Position numbers and translations under genes: made by a program. From positions 62,001-126,000 of the forward strand of contig JAWUZG010001132.1 in the NCBI GenBank assembly GCA_036785705.1: 64,000 nt of DNA, written 5' to 3'. Under the pieces are notes generated by a model, which saw only the letters and a list, made by a program, of their open reading frames with translations, did no database searches and had not been told where the DNA came from. Each line of letters opens with the position of its first letter. Positions within the stretch are counted from its first letter, which is position 1. Shown here piece after piece: positions 22,613-33,839 of the stretch. Source of the DNA: Acanthornis magna. Its lineage: Eukaryota > Chordata > Aves > Passeriformes > Acanthizidae.

Positions 22613-22845
22613 CTGCGGGATGCGGGGGGCGATGCTCCCGGGGCTGAGGGCTGCGGACAAAGAGAGCGATGCACGCACGTGGCAGCTCCTTTTCCTGCTT
22701 CTCTTTCTGCTCCACCCCCTTGATGCCTCGTCTTCCTCCCGTCCCTCCTTTTCCATCTGTCCTCCCCACCCGCCCTTCCTCTTCCGTGACTCTCCTCCGC
22801 CTCTCCTGCTCCTCCTCCTCCTGTTCTTTGGCATTCCCATCCCGG
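22613..22845 (-). promoter_or_regulatory. purine-rich 5' exon candidate, block A
   Basis: The minus strand is rich in AGGAGG and AAAGAGAAGC and ends CCCGCAG|GTGACCGGGCAGG (donor at 22,612). An open frame with many Arg/Lys/Glu crosses it, but that follows from composition. A poly-C run (about 15 C) interrupts the intron side near 22,445-22,460. Confidence 0.4.
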
Positions 22846-23039
22846 CTGTGTCTGACATCACCCCTGGGGCCATCCCGTGCTGGGGAAAGCTGCAGGGCTG
22901 CAGGGGCAGCCGGGAATTTTGTTTTCCAATTCTCTGGGGTGAAAAGGAAGCGCTGTGAAATCCGTCAGGAAAGGAGAAGTGGCAAGTGATGGAAATGGAC
23001 ACCACTTTGGACTCCGTTTATCCCTCTGGGTTGCAAAAG

Positions 23040-24389
23040 CTGACAGACCCCGAGCGCCGGCGGACACCCGTCCCCGCCGTCACGTCCCAAGGGATCAGAG
23101 GTGCGGCTGGTGGGGCTGGAAGCTCCGTCCAGCAGCTCCGCTCCCGCCCCCCAAAGCTCGGGCTGGAGGGTGGGGTGTGGGACACAGCCCCGTGCTGGGG
23201 GCAGAGCTGCTGCTGGAGCCATCGCTGTGTCCAGGGCATCCTTTGTGGGCTTCGTGCAGCTCCAAGCTCCCGAGGGCTCCCCGAGGCTTTCTGGGGCTGT
23301 TCCTCCTCCCCAAATCTGTTGGGTTTAATGCCCGAGTGCGGCACCCCGTGCCCTGTGGCAGCAGCCGGTGCCGGGCCACAGCCCCGGGAGCCGAGCTAAT
23401 GCCCGGCCGTGCCCAGGAGGGACTGAGGGGAGGGGACTTCAGAAGGCTCCCCCGCGCCCCTCGCTGCACACGAAAAGGTATTTTAGTGCATGGGAGCGAT
23501 TATCCGGGGTTTCTGGGCTCTGTGGGGCCGCGGCGGCGGCAGCGGGACCGGCGGGGCCCGGCCCGTGGGGGCGGCCGGGGTTGGAAAGTGCGCGGCGGCC
23601 CCAGCGCGGTGCGTGAGGGCTGAGCGGAGCTGGGTGGGAACACCCCGCTCGTCTCCGCCGCTCCAAGCCGCTTCCCCGGCTCCGGCTGTCGCAGCCGCTC
23701 AGCCTCGGCGCGGTCCCGCGGGGTCGCTGCTCGTCGCGACACTGGAGGGGTCGATCCGAGCCGCGCCCCGCCCGTCCCTCGCTGCGGCTCTTTCGGTGAC
23801 ACGGAGCGGCCGAAACCCCCGGTGCTGCCCCGACGGTCCCTCGGTACAGCTTTTTTAGTCGCAGGCAGCGGCCACTGCCGGTGCTGTTCTTTCATAATTT
23901 TTTATTTGAATCTCTATATTTTATCCTATTCGCACCTCCTATCCCACGCCCCTCCGCTGCGGCTCTTTCACCGCCGCCGCTCGTCGCCGCTCTCTCGGTG
24001 CAGCTCTTCACTGACACGGCCCGGCCGAGACGCCACTCGGTGCGGCTCTTTGATTGGATTTTCTTCTTTTCTCTGTCTTTTCTGTCGTTCGCACCTCGCC
24101 CGTCCCGCGGAGCGACTCCTTCAGGGAGCCGGGGCGGCACAAAGGCCTCGGGGCGGCTCCAAAGGGCACCGCCCGCGGCCGCTCCCCGAGGCCTCCCCGC
24201 TGCTCGCGGGGATCGGACACCGCCGGCGGCCCCGGCCCCTTCTTGTTCTTCTTGCTCCTGCCGGGATTCAGCCCCCGCCGCCGCCCGGCTCCTTCTGCCG
24301 GCCCTGCCCAGCACGAAGCGGCGCTGCCGCTGACGGGGCCGGAGCGCGGCTGCGACACGACTGCCCCGCGCCTCGGGACCGGGCCGAGG
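23040..24389. promoter_or_regulatory. GC-rich CpG-dense core of block A
   Basis: About 1.3 kb with very high CpG density, GGGGCGGGGC-type boxes and a short A/T-rich island (near 23,890-23,935) inside. The element TGCGGCTCTTTC repeats several times near 23,780, 23,958 and 24,040. Long open frames on both strands result from the composition. It lies upstream of the purine-rich exon on the minus strand, so a CpG-island promoter is plausible. No transcript is proven. Confidence 0.45.
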
Positions 24390-24404
24390 AGTGACCGCAC
24401 GGGT

Positions 24405-24630
24405 GGGGAGAGACCCCCGCTGGACAGGGCAGGGACTGAGCCCATGGGAGGGACCCCCGGCTGGACAAGGCAGGGACTGAGCCCATGGGAGGGACCCCCC
24501 GCTGGACAGGGCAGGGACTGAGCCCATGGGAGGGACCCCCCGCTGGACAGGGCAGGGACTGAGCCCATGGGAGGGACCCCCGCTGGACAGGGCAGGGATT
24601 GACCCCATGGGAGGGATCCCACGCCGGAGC
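24405..24630 (+). repeat. 38-40-bp tandem repeat
   Basis: Five to six nearly perfect copies of a unit containing GCTGGACAGGGCAGGGACTG and GAGCCCATGGGAGGGACCC. It begins just outside block A and is absent at the edge of block B. Confidence 0.9.
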
Positions 24631-25760
24631 AGGGGAAGAATTCCTGCCCCTGAGGGGAAGCAGCGGCAGGAACTGACCGTGACTCCCCCATCCCTTCTCC
24701 CTGCACCGCCGGGCAGAGCACGGACGGAGCCGGGGATAAAGTGAAGTCCGGGAAGGAGACAGAGATCGGGAGAAGGTGTTTTTTTCCAGGATTTATTTTA
24801 CTCCTCTCTCTCCTGTTCTGATTTGGTGAGTCCCAACTCCCATTCATTTCCCCACGTCGGGGCTGTTGTGCCCGTGATGGCGATCTCTGAGTGACCTCTC
24901 CCTGCCCTTATCCCGACTCACGAGGACTCGGATTTGTTTCAATTCCGTGGAATTAACGGAGATTTGGGGCAGCTGGAGCAAAGCAGCTGAAACCACAGGG
25001 GCTTGAGAGGGACTAAAGCAGGGCAGGAGTTGAGGCTGCCCCGAGGAAACTCTTCCAACACGAACCTTCGTGGGGTCTTTCTACAGGAATTTTGATGAAT
25101 GTTTACATTCATCGTTACAAATCAGAGTGAAAAGTGGAGCTGAGCTTTCAGCTTGAAGGAATCCAACGTGTGCTCTGGGACCTCTGCAATCTCAAGTTGT
25201 TACTTGGATACTTTAGTTTCGGAAATATTCAGCCCCTCAGCAGCAATGTCTCTCTCATCTCACCGTTTTCTAGCTCAGACCCAGCTCGGAAATCGGACAA
25301 GAATCTCCAAGTCCCATCAGAGCAAGCTGCGCCGTTTCTTTTTTTCATAGTAATGTTATGCTATTCATTGTATATTCTATATTAATTTTATTTCCGTTTT
25401 TATAATTTTGTTTTCCAAATTTATTTTTTTTTAAATTTTTTTATTCCATCGTGGTTTTGCTCTACTTCCGCCACACATAACCTTTTTTGACCGCCCGGAG
25501 GTTCGTGGTGAGTTGCTGTCTCACCGGTTCTCCCCTGGAAACCAATGAAATTAATCAAAAGAATGATGAATTTTGGAACTCTTTCCGCTGCTGTTTGCAG
25601 AAGGTCCCCGGAGGAGACGGGGCCGGGAGGGGGTCCCGGTGCCGGGGGCAGTCAGCGGTCGCTGGGTGGATCCCGGTGGCGCAGGTTGGGAGACACGAAA
25701 GTGACCGAGGGAGCGCGGGGGGCGGGGGAAGAGGGGGTGCAAGGGATTATCGGTGCAGGA
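24631..25760. other. unassigned DNA between two minisatellites
   Basis: No exon is recognisable. 25,330-25,470 is A/T-rich with long T runs. A G-rich stretch starts at 25,600. Open frames are short. Confidence 0.35.
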
Positions 25761-26312
25761 TAAGGGGGCTCAGGGGGGTCTCAGTGCCGGGGATGGAGGT
25801 GCAGGGGTTCCCCGTGCATGGAGTGGGGGGTTCACACCTGGATATGGGGGTGCAAGGAGGTCCCAAGGCTGGGAATGGGGGGTCAAATGGTCCCATTGCC
25901 GGGGGGCACGGGGGGTTCCCCTACCCGGAAAGGGAGTTTCAGGGGGTCCCGGGACCCAGAAATGATGGATTTCCTGGGACAGGGTTCAGGAACGTCCCTT
26001 TCCCGGGAATGGGGGTTCAGGGAAGTCCCAGTGCCCGAAAATGGAGGTTCAGAGAGGTCCTGATGCCCAAGAATGGGATTCAGGGAAGTCCTCGAGCCAG
26101 ACAAGAGAGAACAGCATGTCCCGGTGCTGGGTAGGGGGATTCAGGGGGTCACAGGACACCGCAGTGGTAGTTCTGGGGTATTCGGGGAGGTCCCAGGACC
26201 AGACGGGGGGAACACAGGGGTTCGGGTGCTGGGGAAGGGGATGCAGGGGGGTCACAGTACTCAGGAGTGGGGGTGGAGGGTGTTCTAGTACCCAGAAATG
26301 GAAGTGTCAGGA
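25761..26312 (+). repeat. degenerate 33-37-bp minisatellite
   Basis: Units read roughly GGGAATGGGGGTTCAGGGA then GGTCCCAGTGCC, drifting in both length and sequence. The 215-aa open frame through it is a by-product of the repeat. Confidence 0.7.
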
Positions 26313-26315
26313 AAA

Positions 26316-27118
26316 TTAATCCACAGACTCCAGCGGTTTATGTCCAAAAAGGAGACAGAGGAATCCCATAGCTTTATTCGAATAAAGGGAGAGGTCATGG
26401 GCATTTCCCATGAGGTCTCTCAAATTGCTAGAGGACGCAGCCTCTTTTTATCCTAATTTCCCAGCCACAGATTCCCTTTTTCTTTCTCCATTGGCTGAGG
26501 TACTTGAGAGGTACAGACTTTCCGAATCGCCTAATACAGACCCCCTTCTAATGTACATCCCCCCCCACCCCCCTTGTTTTTTCTTTGTGTCTCTGTTCTT
26601 TTTCTCTAAGTCCAGGGATTTAGCACGGCCTTGCGTGAGTAACAGTCTGTGTCAATTACTGGAATTCCTATGGAATTTATGCTTCCTCCCATTGCTTCTT
26701 TCACCTATCAGTATCTGGCCTTATCTACCAGCAGGCCTCACAGTTTGTTTGTAAAGACATCTCCCTCTTATTCCTTACAACCCCTCCTTATCTTAACAGT
26801 AATTGTCTTTACAAACCTTAGTTATCATTAACTTAATTTTCTTTTCCTGGGTCTTTTTATTTTTCTTTCTTTTTCTACAATTATTTCCAGTGACATGATT
26901 TTCTGTCCTTTTGTAGCCATTTCTGGATCCGTAGGCATGGCTACTGCCTGCATCCCTTGATCACATGCTGAATGAGCTGCGCTAAGCAAGGTATCATGCA
27001 TGGTAAACAGATGAGAATTGCTGTAGCACATAACAGGAAAAAGAGCTGTAGCTGTCTGGTTGGTTATTATTTTTTCCTAGGACTAAAAAAAATTTAAAAA
27101 ACCAAACTAAAACAAAAA
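26316..27118 (-). repeat. 3' LTR of a second retrovirus (ERV-2)
   Basis: Lies just beyond the polypurine tract (minus strand AGAGGGGGAAGT, near 27,120-27,135). The AATAAA on the minus strand is near 26,375. The part at 26,541-26,765 is repeated in the fragment at 48,865-49,760. Outer ends are approximate. Confidence 0.65.
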
Positions 27119-27200
27119 CTACTTCCCCCTCTAGCCTAAACTTAACTGACAATATAAAAGTAAGATTATTAAGAAAAACATTCCAGTCTAACTACCTAAT

Positions 27201-29518
27201 CTAATTCTCACGTTGTCTTCCGCACTGTCTGTGGTGAATGAAGGCATAGAAATGGCTTAACATAAAGAAAACAAAGACAGCAAGGATTGGCCTCCCAGTG
27301 ACTGGAGATCGGAGGGGAGGGATGCCCACACAGACTATTTCAGCAGACAGTCTGTGGGTAGGCACACGAGGCTTCCTCCAATGTCGACGCACTGGCTGCT
27401 GCTCCAGTCCACTCCTGTGGAGTGTCAGTCCTGGCTTCCCATCCTTCTCCTCCAGCTGAGATGTCCAAATCTCCAGGGTTTTAGAGGCCTTGACCCGAGT
27501 GTGATGGGTCCACCTGTGGTCAGCTGTCCTGACGGCTGTTTCTGTGGTCAGGAACACCTGGAATGGTCCAGGCCACTTCACCACCAATGGTGCTCCTTTC
27601 CATGCGTTAAATAGGACCCAATCTCCCGGCTGGATGTTGTGAACAGTAAAGTCCAAAGGCAGGGTCTGTGCCAGCCGAGGTTCCTGTTGAAGAGATTTCA
27701 CAAGAGACAGTATCCAGGCCACATGTTGTTTTAAATACACATCACTTATTTGCACACACCCCGTCCCCCCCACTAGGCCGAGAATTACAAGGGCAAGGAA
27801 TTCCAAACATCATTTCAAAGGGAGATAATTGAATATCTCCTCTGGGTCTGGCCCTTATTCTAGCCAAAGCCAATGGTAAAAGCCATACCCATGGCATCTT
27901 AGTTTCCATCACCAGCTTCAAAAGGCGTTTATTTCTCCATTCATTCTTTCTACCCGACCTGAACTCTGGGGGTTTCAGGGGGTATGGAGGTTCCATTTTA
28001 TTCCTAAAGCAGCCATAACTCCTTGAAGGATGGTTCCTGTGAAATGAGTACCCCTATCTGAGTCTATTGCTTCCACAATCCCTTATCTTGGAATTATTTG
28101 TTCCAAAAATACCTTAATAACTGATCCTGTAGTTGCTGAAACATTTGGGAATGCTTCTGGCCACTCTGTTAGCTGACATACTATTACCAGAAGATATTTA
28201 AACCTTGCCACTCGGGGCATTTTAGTAAAATCTTCCAGACATCTTTGGAAGGGATGCACAGACCAAGGCCTCCCGCCCCTGGCAGTTTTATTTGTAACCT
28301 TGTTATTAGTTTTAGCACAAATCGAACAACCCTCAATAGCTTGTTTTGCCAGATCAAAAAGACCCACAGTAGCACGCATTTTGAGGAAGGCTTCTGCCAA
28401 TCCTCGAGAACCCCAATGACTCCCTTCATGGAGTTGTTTCAATATTGTAAGGCCAGAACATTTGGTATCCATTGTTTACCATTCTTTGTAAACCAATTAT
28501 CCTCTCTTTCCTCTGTCCCACTCTTTTTAATTATCTCTAGCTCCTCTGGTGGAAAAGACAGTTTCTCTGGCAGTGGTGGGGCTACTGGGAGCAAAGAGAG
28601 GATCTTAGAGGTTTCTGGCAGCAGTGCAGCTTTCCGAGTCTCTTCAGCCAGTTGATTACCTATTGTTTCTTCTGAGCACCCTGCCTGGTGTCCCCTAACA
28701 TGTATTATTGCCACACCTTTTGGCAAATTCATTGCCTCCAATAGGCGAGAAATTAAGCTCTCATGAGTTAACGTTTTTCCCCTGCAGGTTAACAAACCTA
28801 ATTTCCCAAATGCATATATCACCCCATATGCATATTTAGAATCAGTAAATATATTCTCTATCCTGCCCCGTTACAGTTTGCAGGCTCTCACAAGCACATA
28901 CATCTCTGCTGTTTGAGCTGATCATGTGGGCGGCAATCTCCCCCTTCTTTTAATTCTCTTCTATTAATGCAAATTGTTTCTCTTCTACTACCTTTGAAGA
29001 GCCACCAACAAACACATTCTCTCCCCTGGGCCAGGGAGTGTCCCACAAATCTTCCCTAGCCCAGCTCTGGAGATCTATCACCTGAAGGCAGTCATGAGTT
29101 TCTCCCCAGTCCCACTCTCCAGGGCCGCCCAAACAGGAGGTGGGGTCAAATCTTCCTCGTTTCTCAATTCCAAATTCTCCCGTTCCACCAAACAAAATAC
29201 ACACTGTAATAACCGAGCGCTGGTCATCCACTTAGAGGCTCTTTCAGTTAACAAAGCTTCCACTTGGTGTCAAACTTTAACAATTAGATATTTTCCTATT
29301 GTCAGCCCTCGGGCCCCAGTTACTATCAAGGCCATGGCTGTACAACCTTGCAGACAATGCAGCCAGCCTCTGGCTACATTCTGAGACATTCTGAGAAAAT
29401 GAGTAGCCTCTGGCCACTGGATCTAGCAACTTAGAAAAATAAGCAACAGGCCGTTGTGCTCCCCAAAGCATGGGGGAACAACACTTTTCTTGAAAGCTGC
29501 TTGCAAAATCCAAAGCAG
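27201..29518 (-). pseudogene. ERV-2 pol remnant (RT connection, RNase H, integrase)
   Basis: Minus strand, 5' to 3': RT connection block with QRPVAYFSKLLDPVA (29,513-29,277); RNase H with FVGGSS and IIHVRGHQAG, the first catalytic Asp region altered (29,231-28,439); integrase zinc-binding and core with CSICAKTNNK and LTEWPEAFPN (28,472-28,083); and C-terminal part with NIQPGDWVLF and GPFQVFLTTETAVRT (27,996-27,201). Several frame changes separate the blocks. No env lies between the integrase end and the polypurine tract, and everything 5' of the connection domain is missing. Confidence 0.9.
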
Positions 29519-29903
29519 TGTCTTAAGTTACATGGAAGGTGTAACCTAAAGTATGTATTCTATTACCATCTCCATAAGCTGTTAAAAATGGGTGGAGCAA
29601 TGTTCTTTATGTCAGCATGACTCAGACCTGATAACACCATCGGGGCTATCTCTGCTAATGAGCCATCAAGGTCTCCGGGAGTGACTCATAGGATTACATC
29701 CGCACATTGTGAGATGCCCCGCCCAGAGGGGAGGAACTGAACATTCCTACCTGCACATAAGAGAGAGACTGGAACACTGGACTACCTTTTCCACTGGATC
29801 CCCAGAGTAGAAGAGCTGAAGAGCCACCACTGGACCTCCAGAGACCAACGAGACCTTTCCACAAGATCACCACTTCAACAAGACCACATCCATCACTCCA
29901 ACA
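29519..29903. repeat. LTR-like element between ERV-2 and the ZNF-2 unit
   Basis: Starts TGTCTTAAG, ends CCAACA, is single-copy in the window and non-coding. Paralogous flank of the ZNF-3 unit resumes at once (GGCCACGT at 29,904; same word at 46,799). No target duplication is seen, so the identity as a solo LTR is an inference from its ends and position. Confidence 0.5.
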
Positions 29904-29939
29904 GGCCACGTTGGGAGCACACAGGACCAGTAGGGGTTG

Positions 29940-30410
29940 GGGGACATCAGTTTTGGGGACGCCTGGGAGAGCCGTGGCGGGGGAGAATGGAGAGGGGCGA
30001 TAGCGGGGCTGGGGGACCCCTGGCAGGCTGGAAGGGGGACCCGTGGGACCCTGAAATGGGGACCCAGAGAGGGGGACCCCTCAGGAGCCTCGGCTGCCTG
30101 GAGAGAGACAGGGGAGAGGGGATCCCTGGGACTCCCAAAACCCTCAGCTTCCCTAAGCGGGACCCAAGATAGAGAAGACCCCCAGAACCTCGAAGTGGGG
30201 AACTTGGAGAGCAGGACCCCTGGGATTCCCGGGACCCTCTGCATTCTGGGGAGGGTAGTGACACTTGAGAGGGGGGACTTCCAGTGCACGCGGGACCCCA
30301 ACAACCCAGAGAGGGGGGAGCCCCAGAACCCCAAAGTGGAGAGACCAGAGAGGGGGAACCTATGGGAGAGTTATACTGGGGCTGAATCTTGGTGGTCTGG
30401 AGGTTTTTAG
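29940..30410 (+). repeat. degenerate 36-bp-class repeat in the ZNF-2 5' flank
   Basis: Same family and order of units as upstream of ZNF-3 (46,830-47,270), e.g. AGAGACAGGGGAGAGGGGAT in both. Non-coding. Confidence 0.65.
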
Positions 30411-30529
30411 GCACCCCAGATGCCTAGTGATTCCTAAAGATGGAATTGGACAGGGCGACTTTCAAATTCAATGTAGTCACCCCTCATTTTCCCCCAAACC
30501 AGGATTTCCTGTTTCCAAACCTTGGCTGG

Positions 30530-31439
30530 ATGGAGGAGGAGGCTGCGACGAAGAGAAAGATGGCCCAGGACCCCCAGGCAGGTGAGGAGGAAGTCACTGC
30601 CCGTTTCCCTCTGACTTCTCCTCCATCTCACAGCCCAGCATCACCCCCGGCTGCAGGACAACCCCACTGCTGACGCCGTCCTGCCAGCGATGGATTGGGG
30701 GATGTCCTTCCCCTTCCCTCTGGCACAGAGGCAAATTCCAAATCCTCTCCTTGTCCTTCCTCTTCCAGGCACTGAGTTCGGGTTGGATGTCAGGGAGGAC
30801 AAATCCACACATCAGAACCTCATGGAAGAGGCCATTTTGAGAAGCTCCATGGTGCGGGAATCCAATGGGGAGGAAAAGCCACGGGGATCCCACACAAGGA
30901 AGAGCTCCAAACCCATCCAAGGGAGCAACAAGGAGGAAAGACCCACCCTGTGCTGAGAAGGTGACCAGAGTTTCAGCCAGAGCTCAGGCCAGGTGGTCCA
31001 AGAGCAGCTTCACGATGGGAAGAAGCCCTACAGGTGTGGGGAATGTGGGAAGAGCTTCAGCTGGAGCTCCAACCTGATCCGCCACCAGGTGATCCACACA
31101 GGGAAAAGGCCCTATGAGTGTTCCGAGTGTGGGAAGAGCTTCAGACAGAGATCCAACCTGATTGTCCACCAGCGGATCCACACTGGGGAGAGGCCCTATG
31201 AGTGTCCCAAGTGTGGGAAGAGGTTTCAGACCTCCTCCAATCTGCTCCTCCATGAGCGGATTCACACACAGGAGAGGCCCTTCCGCTGCCCTGACTGCAG
31301 GAAGGGCTTCAAGCACAACTCCCACCTCATCAGGCACCGGCACATCCACACTGGGGAGAGGCCCTACAAGTGTCCTGAGTGTGGAAAGAGCTTCTCCAGG
31401 AGCTCTCACTTGAGCCGACACCAACGGAGGCACCGATAA
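30530..31439 (+). pseudogene. C2H2 zinc-finger gene ZNF-2, nonsense-broken
   Basis: Exon 1 at 30,530-30,581 (MEEEAATKRKMAQDPQA) has a normal GTGAGG donor; exon 2 starts at 30,769 after CTCTTCCAG. The linker region is open until TGA at 30,954-30,956, where the paralogues have CGA or CAG (TLCREG or TLCQEG), a CpG-type change. Beyond it the frame stays open to TAA at 31,437-31,439 with five good fingers: [50 protein letters not shown]. It has four fewer fingers than ZNF-3 and ZNF-4. No in-frame ATG lies between the stop and the first finger, so a finger-only product would need an unusual start. Confidence 0.88.
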
Positions 31440-31551
31440 GGGAAGCCCTGTGAGTGTCCTGAGTGCAGGAAGAGCTTCGTGTGCTGCTCCAACTTCATTC
31501 CCCATCAGAGGAGCCACGTTGGGAAGAGCCTTGGTGGCCCACATTCCCTGT
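31440..31551 (+). pseudogene. untranslated extra zinc finger beyond the ZNF-2 stop
   Basis: After TAA the frame reads [19 protein letters not shown] and ends with HQRSHVGKS, a complete C2H2 pattern. It is kept in the same place after ZNF-1, ZNF-3 and ZNF-4. Confidence 0.75.
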
Positions 31552-31959
31552 GACCAGCAGTGGGAAGACACCGGGCAGGTGGTCTCCACATCCTTCTGGA
31601 TCTCTGTAGGCACCTGGATGAACACAGGGGCAGGAACATCCATGGGGGCTCTGACTGAAATCGGAAATTCATTGGGAAGAGAGGACTTGTAGACTTTACA
31701 CTCACAAAAATCTCACCTGCTGTGTCCAGTTGTTTCGTCTGGTGGCATCAAGCAGTGCTGGATGATCTTGGAGATCTTTTCTAGCCTAAATAATTTCCTT
31801 CTTCATTCTGTCAAAACAACCAAAGTAGAGGTTCAAATATAGAAATTAAACAAAGGGTATTAAAGCCACACAATTTTACTCAGATTTGAGAGTGATTTTG
31901 CAGTTGGTTCACACGGTTATTTGGGAAGGTTTGGGTGTTGTGGGGCCACTGACCCGAGC

Positions 31960-32170
31960 AGAAGGACCACGATCTGATAGCTGTGTCGGCAGAACAGGGT
32001 TCAGATGAGTCTGCCTGTTTCCCAGGAATTCCAGTTGTTTGTCCCAGTCCCCGGCCTGGGTCTCCCCATTTGGGCTGTGCCCCCCAAAGTTCCCAAATTG
32101 CTGCTGAAGTGCCCAAGCTGCTCCTGGCTGTGGATGTTCCAGTCCACCAACCTCTCCTGGTCAGTGCCAT
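31960..32170 (-). pseudogene. MHC class II beta-1 domain exon, relic 2
   Basis: The minus strand repeats the pattern of the relic at 10,628: QERLVDWNIHSQEQLGHF, then a frame-shifted PEFLE-type helix region and a Cys-Arg-His-Ser-Tyr end. Frame breaks make it non-functional. Confidence 0.6.
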
Positions 32171-32469
32171 GGGGGGCTGTGTGGGGCTTTTGTGGCTCTT
32201 GGGGGCATTTGTGGTGCTAGGAGGGGGTTTGGGGGCTTCGGGGGGCTCTGTGAGGGAGGTTTGGGGTCCTGGTCAGGTTGTGTGGTTAGGAGAGAACTTG
32301 GGTTTGTGAAGGGGGAGATGAGAAGGGGATTTGGTGTCTCTTGGGCCCATTTGTATTGCAGGGAGTGGTTGGGGGGGTCCTGGGGAGAGCTGTAGGGTGG
32401 TTTGAGGGGCCTGGGAATGACTGTGGGGCTGGCAGGGCATTTTAGAGTGGTCCTTTTTCCCCCAGAACC

Positions 32470-32760
32470 CGAAAGCTGCCACCAGGCCCCGCCCCCCAAG
32501 ATGTTGCTGGGCTTTGGGGGCTCCATGTTGTGGTTTGTCCTCCTGGCGCTGCAGGAGAAGTTGAAGGGGGGTCCCAGGGGTCGTGTGTGTCCCCCCCAGA
32601 GTGTGTGTGACCCCCCCCTCCCGGTGTCACCCCCTTTTCCCTCCCCACAGGGCTCCTGACCCAGCTCCTGCTCCCCCTGGGAGGGAATTTGGGGAGGGGG
32701 CAGAGGGGGTGTGCATCCACCGCTGGGGGATGACCCTGAGCCAGTGCCCTTTGTTTAGCT
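32470..32760 (+). pseudogene. MHC class II beta-like transmembrane and terminal exons, relic 2
   Basis: The plus strand reads KMLLGFGGSMLWFVLLALQ near 32,501-32,560, a class II beta transmembrane pattern. An intron-like stretch with CCCTCCCCACAG follows, then GGCTCCTGA at 32,651 (Gly-Leu-Leu-stop). It faces away from the beta-1 relic at 31,960-32,170, which is on the minus strand. No Ig-domain exon lies between them. Confidence 0.5.
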
Positions 32761-32929
32761 CCAACCTGCGTGGATCAAAGCCCAGGCTCTGCTCAGCACC
32801 TGAGCTGCTGCACAGAGCCTTTGCCTCCCTGCACTCCTGGCCTCAAGGATCTGCTGGAATGAGTCCCAGGGGAGCCTTTGGCAGCAATGGCCCTGGGGGG
32901 CTCCTTCATGCTCCCAGGGACTGCAGGTT

Positions 32930-33330
32930 TTTCAAAGGCCTTTGGCTTTTGCTTTCCCTTGGACTCTCTGAGAGCTTTGTGCAATCCTAGCCTCCAATTA
33001 TCTCCTCTAACGAGTCCCTTGAGATTCTTAGTCAGTAACAGTGCTCAGTTGGGCTCATTGATGCTTCAAGGTGCTCTAGGTTTATTAAAGTACTTTTTTT
33101 GATTTGGAGTCTCTGGGAGGTTTGTGCAACCATGGCCTCCAATTCTCCTCCAAGGAGTCCATGAGGAGCCTGTGTTGGGGATGGACCTCAGTGGAACCCA
33201 TTAAAGCTTCAAGACACTTTGGGTTTTTCTTCTGCCTTGGACTCCTGGAAGGGTTTGTGCCATCTCCTCTCAGGCCCTGAGGTTCAAGGGCTCAGCACCA
33301 AATGCACGTTGGGGCTCATTAGGATCAAGC
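32930..33330 (+). repeat. degenerate ~120-bp tandem repeat
   Basis: Three diverged units share the words GGACTCTCTGAGAG or GGAGTCTCTGGGAG, TTTGTGCAA and CCTCCAATT. It has no coding content. Confidence 0.45.
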
Positions 33331-33439
33331 AAGTCCAGACAAACTGTGGCTCGGCCTTGATTTCCCTCTGGTCTAGTACAGTTCATTAAGAAGTTTTTTT
33401 CCTATAATTAGGGAGAAATATTTCAAAGAGCTTCTAAGA

Positions 33440-33760
33440 AATCCACATCCTATTTTAAAGGGTTTGTTTTTCTCTTTAGAGAAGAGGTGATGGCAGCATT
33501 CTGTGATTGATATAAATCCAGGCTGTCTCCTAAGGAGGTCTGGCTTGGTCAGAGAAGCTGTGCCTTCAGGCCTGACCCAGTGTGGACAACCTTGCGACAC
33601 ATTCCCAACCCTGTCCTGTCTCTCCTCACTCACGTGGGACCTGCTTTGCTTTGCTGGGACCATGCTGGCTGCACTCAGCCAAAGAGGGCTTTTCTTCTTT
33701 TTTTTAGCAATCTAAAACTCCTAAATTTCCCCATTGAAAACAGACACCCTCCTCAAATGT
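33440..33760 (+). repeat. block duplicated at 1,230-1,465 (inverted)
   Basis: Shares GAAGAGGTGAT, AGCATTC and GTCTCCTAAGGAGGT with the minus strand of 1,230-1,465. It marks the continuation of the ZNF-1/ZNF-2 duplication beyond the class II relics. It is non-coding as far as I can see. Confidence 0.5.
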
Positions 33761-33839
33761 GAGCCAAACCCAAGCTGTCACCAAGGAGGTTCCCCCTCCC
33801 CAAGGCAGAGCCCTGCAAGGAATGGTTTAGACCTTTGGA

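Larger units (their letters stand above)
22109..24389 (-). repeat. segmental duplication block A (inverted copy of block B)
   Basis: Read on the minus strand, this matches 36,243-39,818 on the plus strand end to end, including the purine-rich exon and the GC-rich core. Before ERV-1 inserted, it was continuous with 13,788-14,195. Block B is longer because it contains about 1.2 kb (roughly 37,806-39,020) absent here. Homology stops sharply at 24,389. Confidence 0.9.

Noticed and set aside
23822..24847. Long open frames on both strands of the CpG core
   Set aside because: High GC content removes stop codons; no family, no splice sites, and copies A and B shift frames relative to each other.
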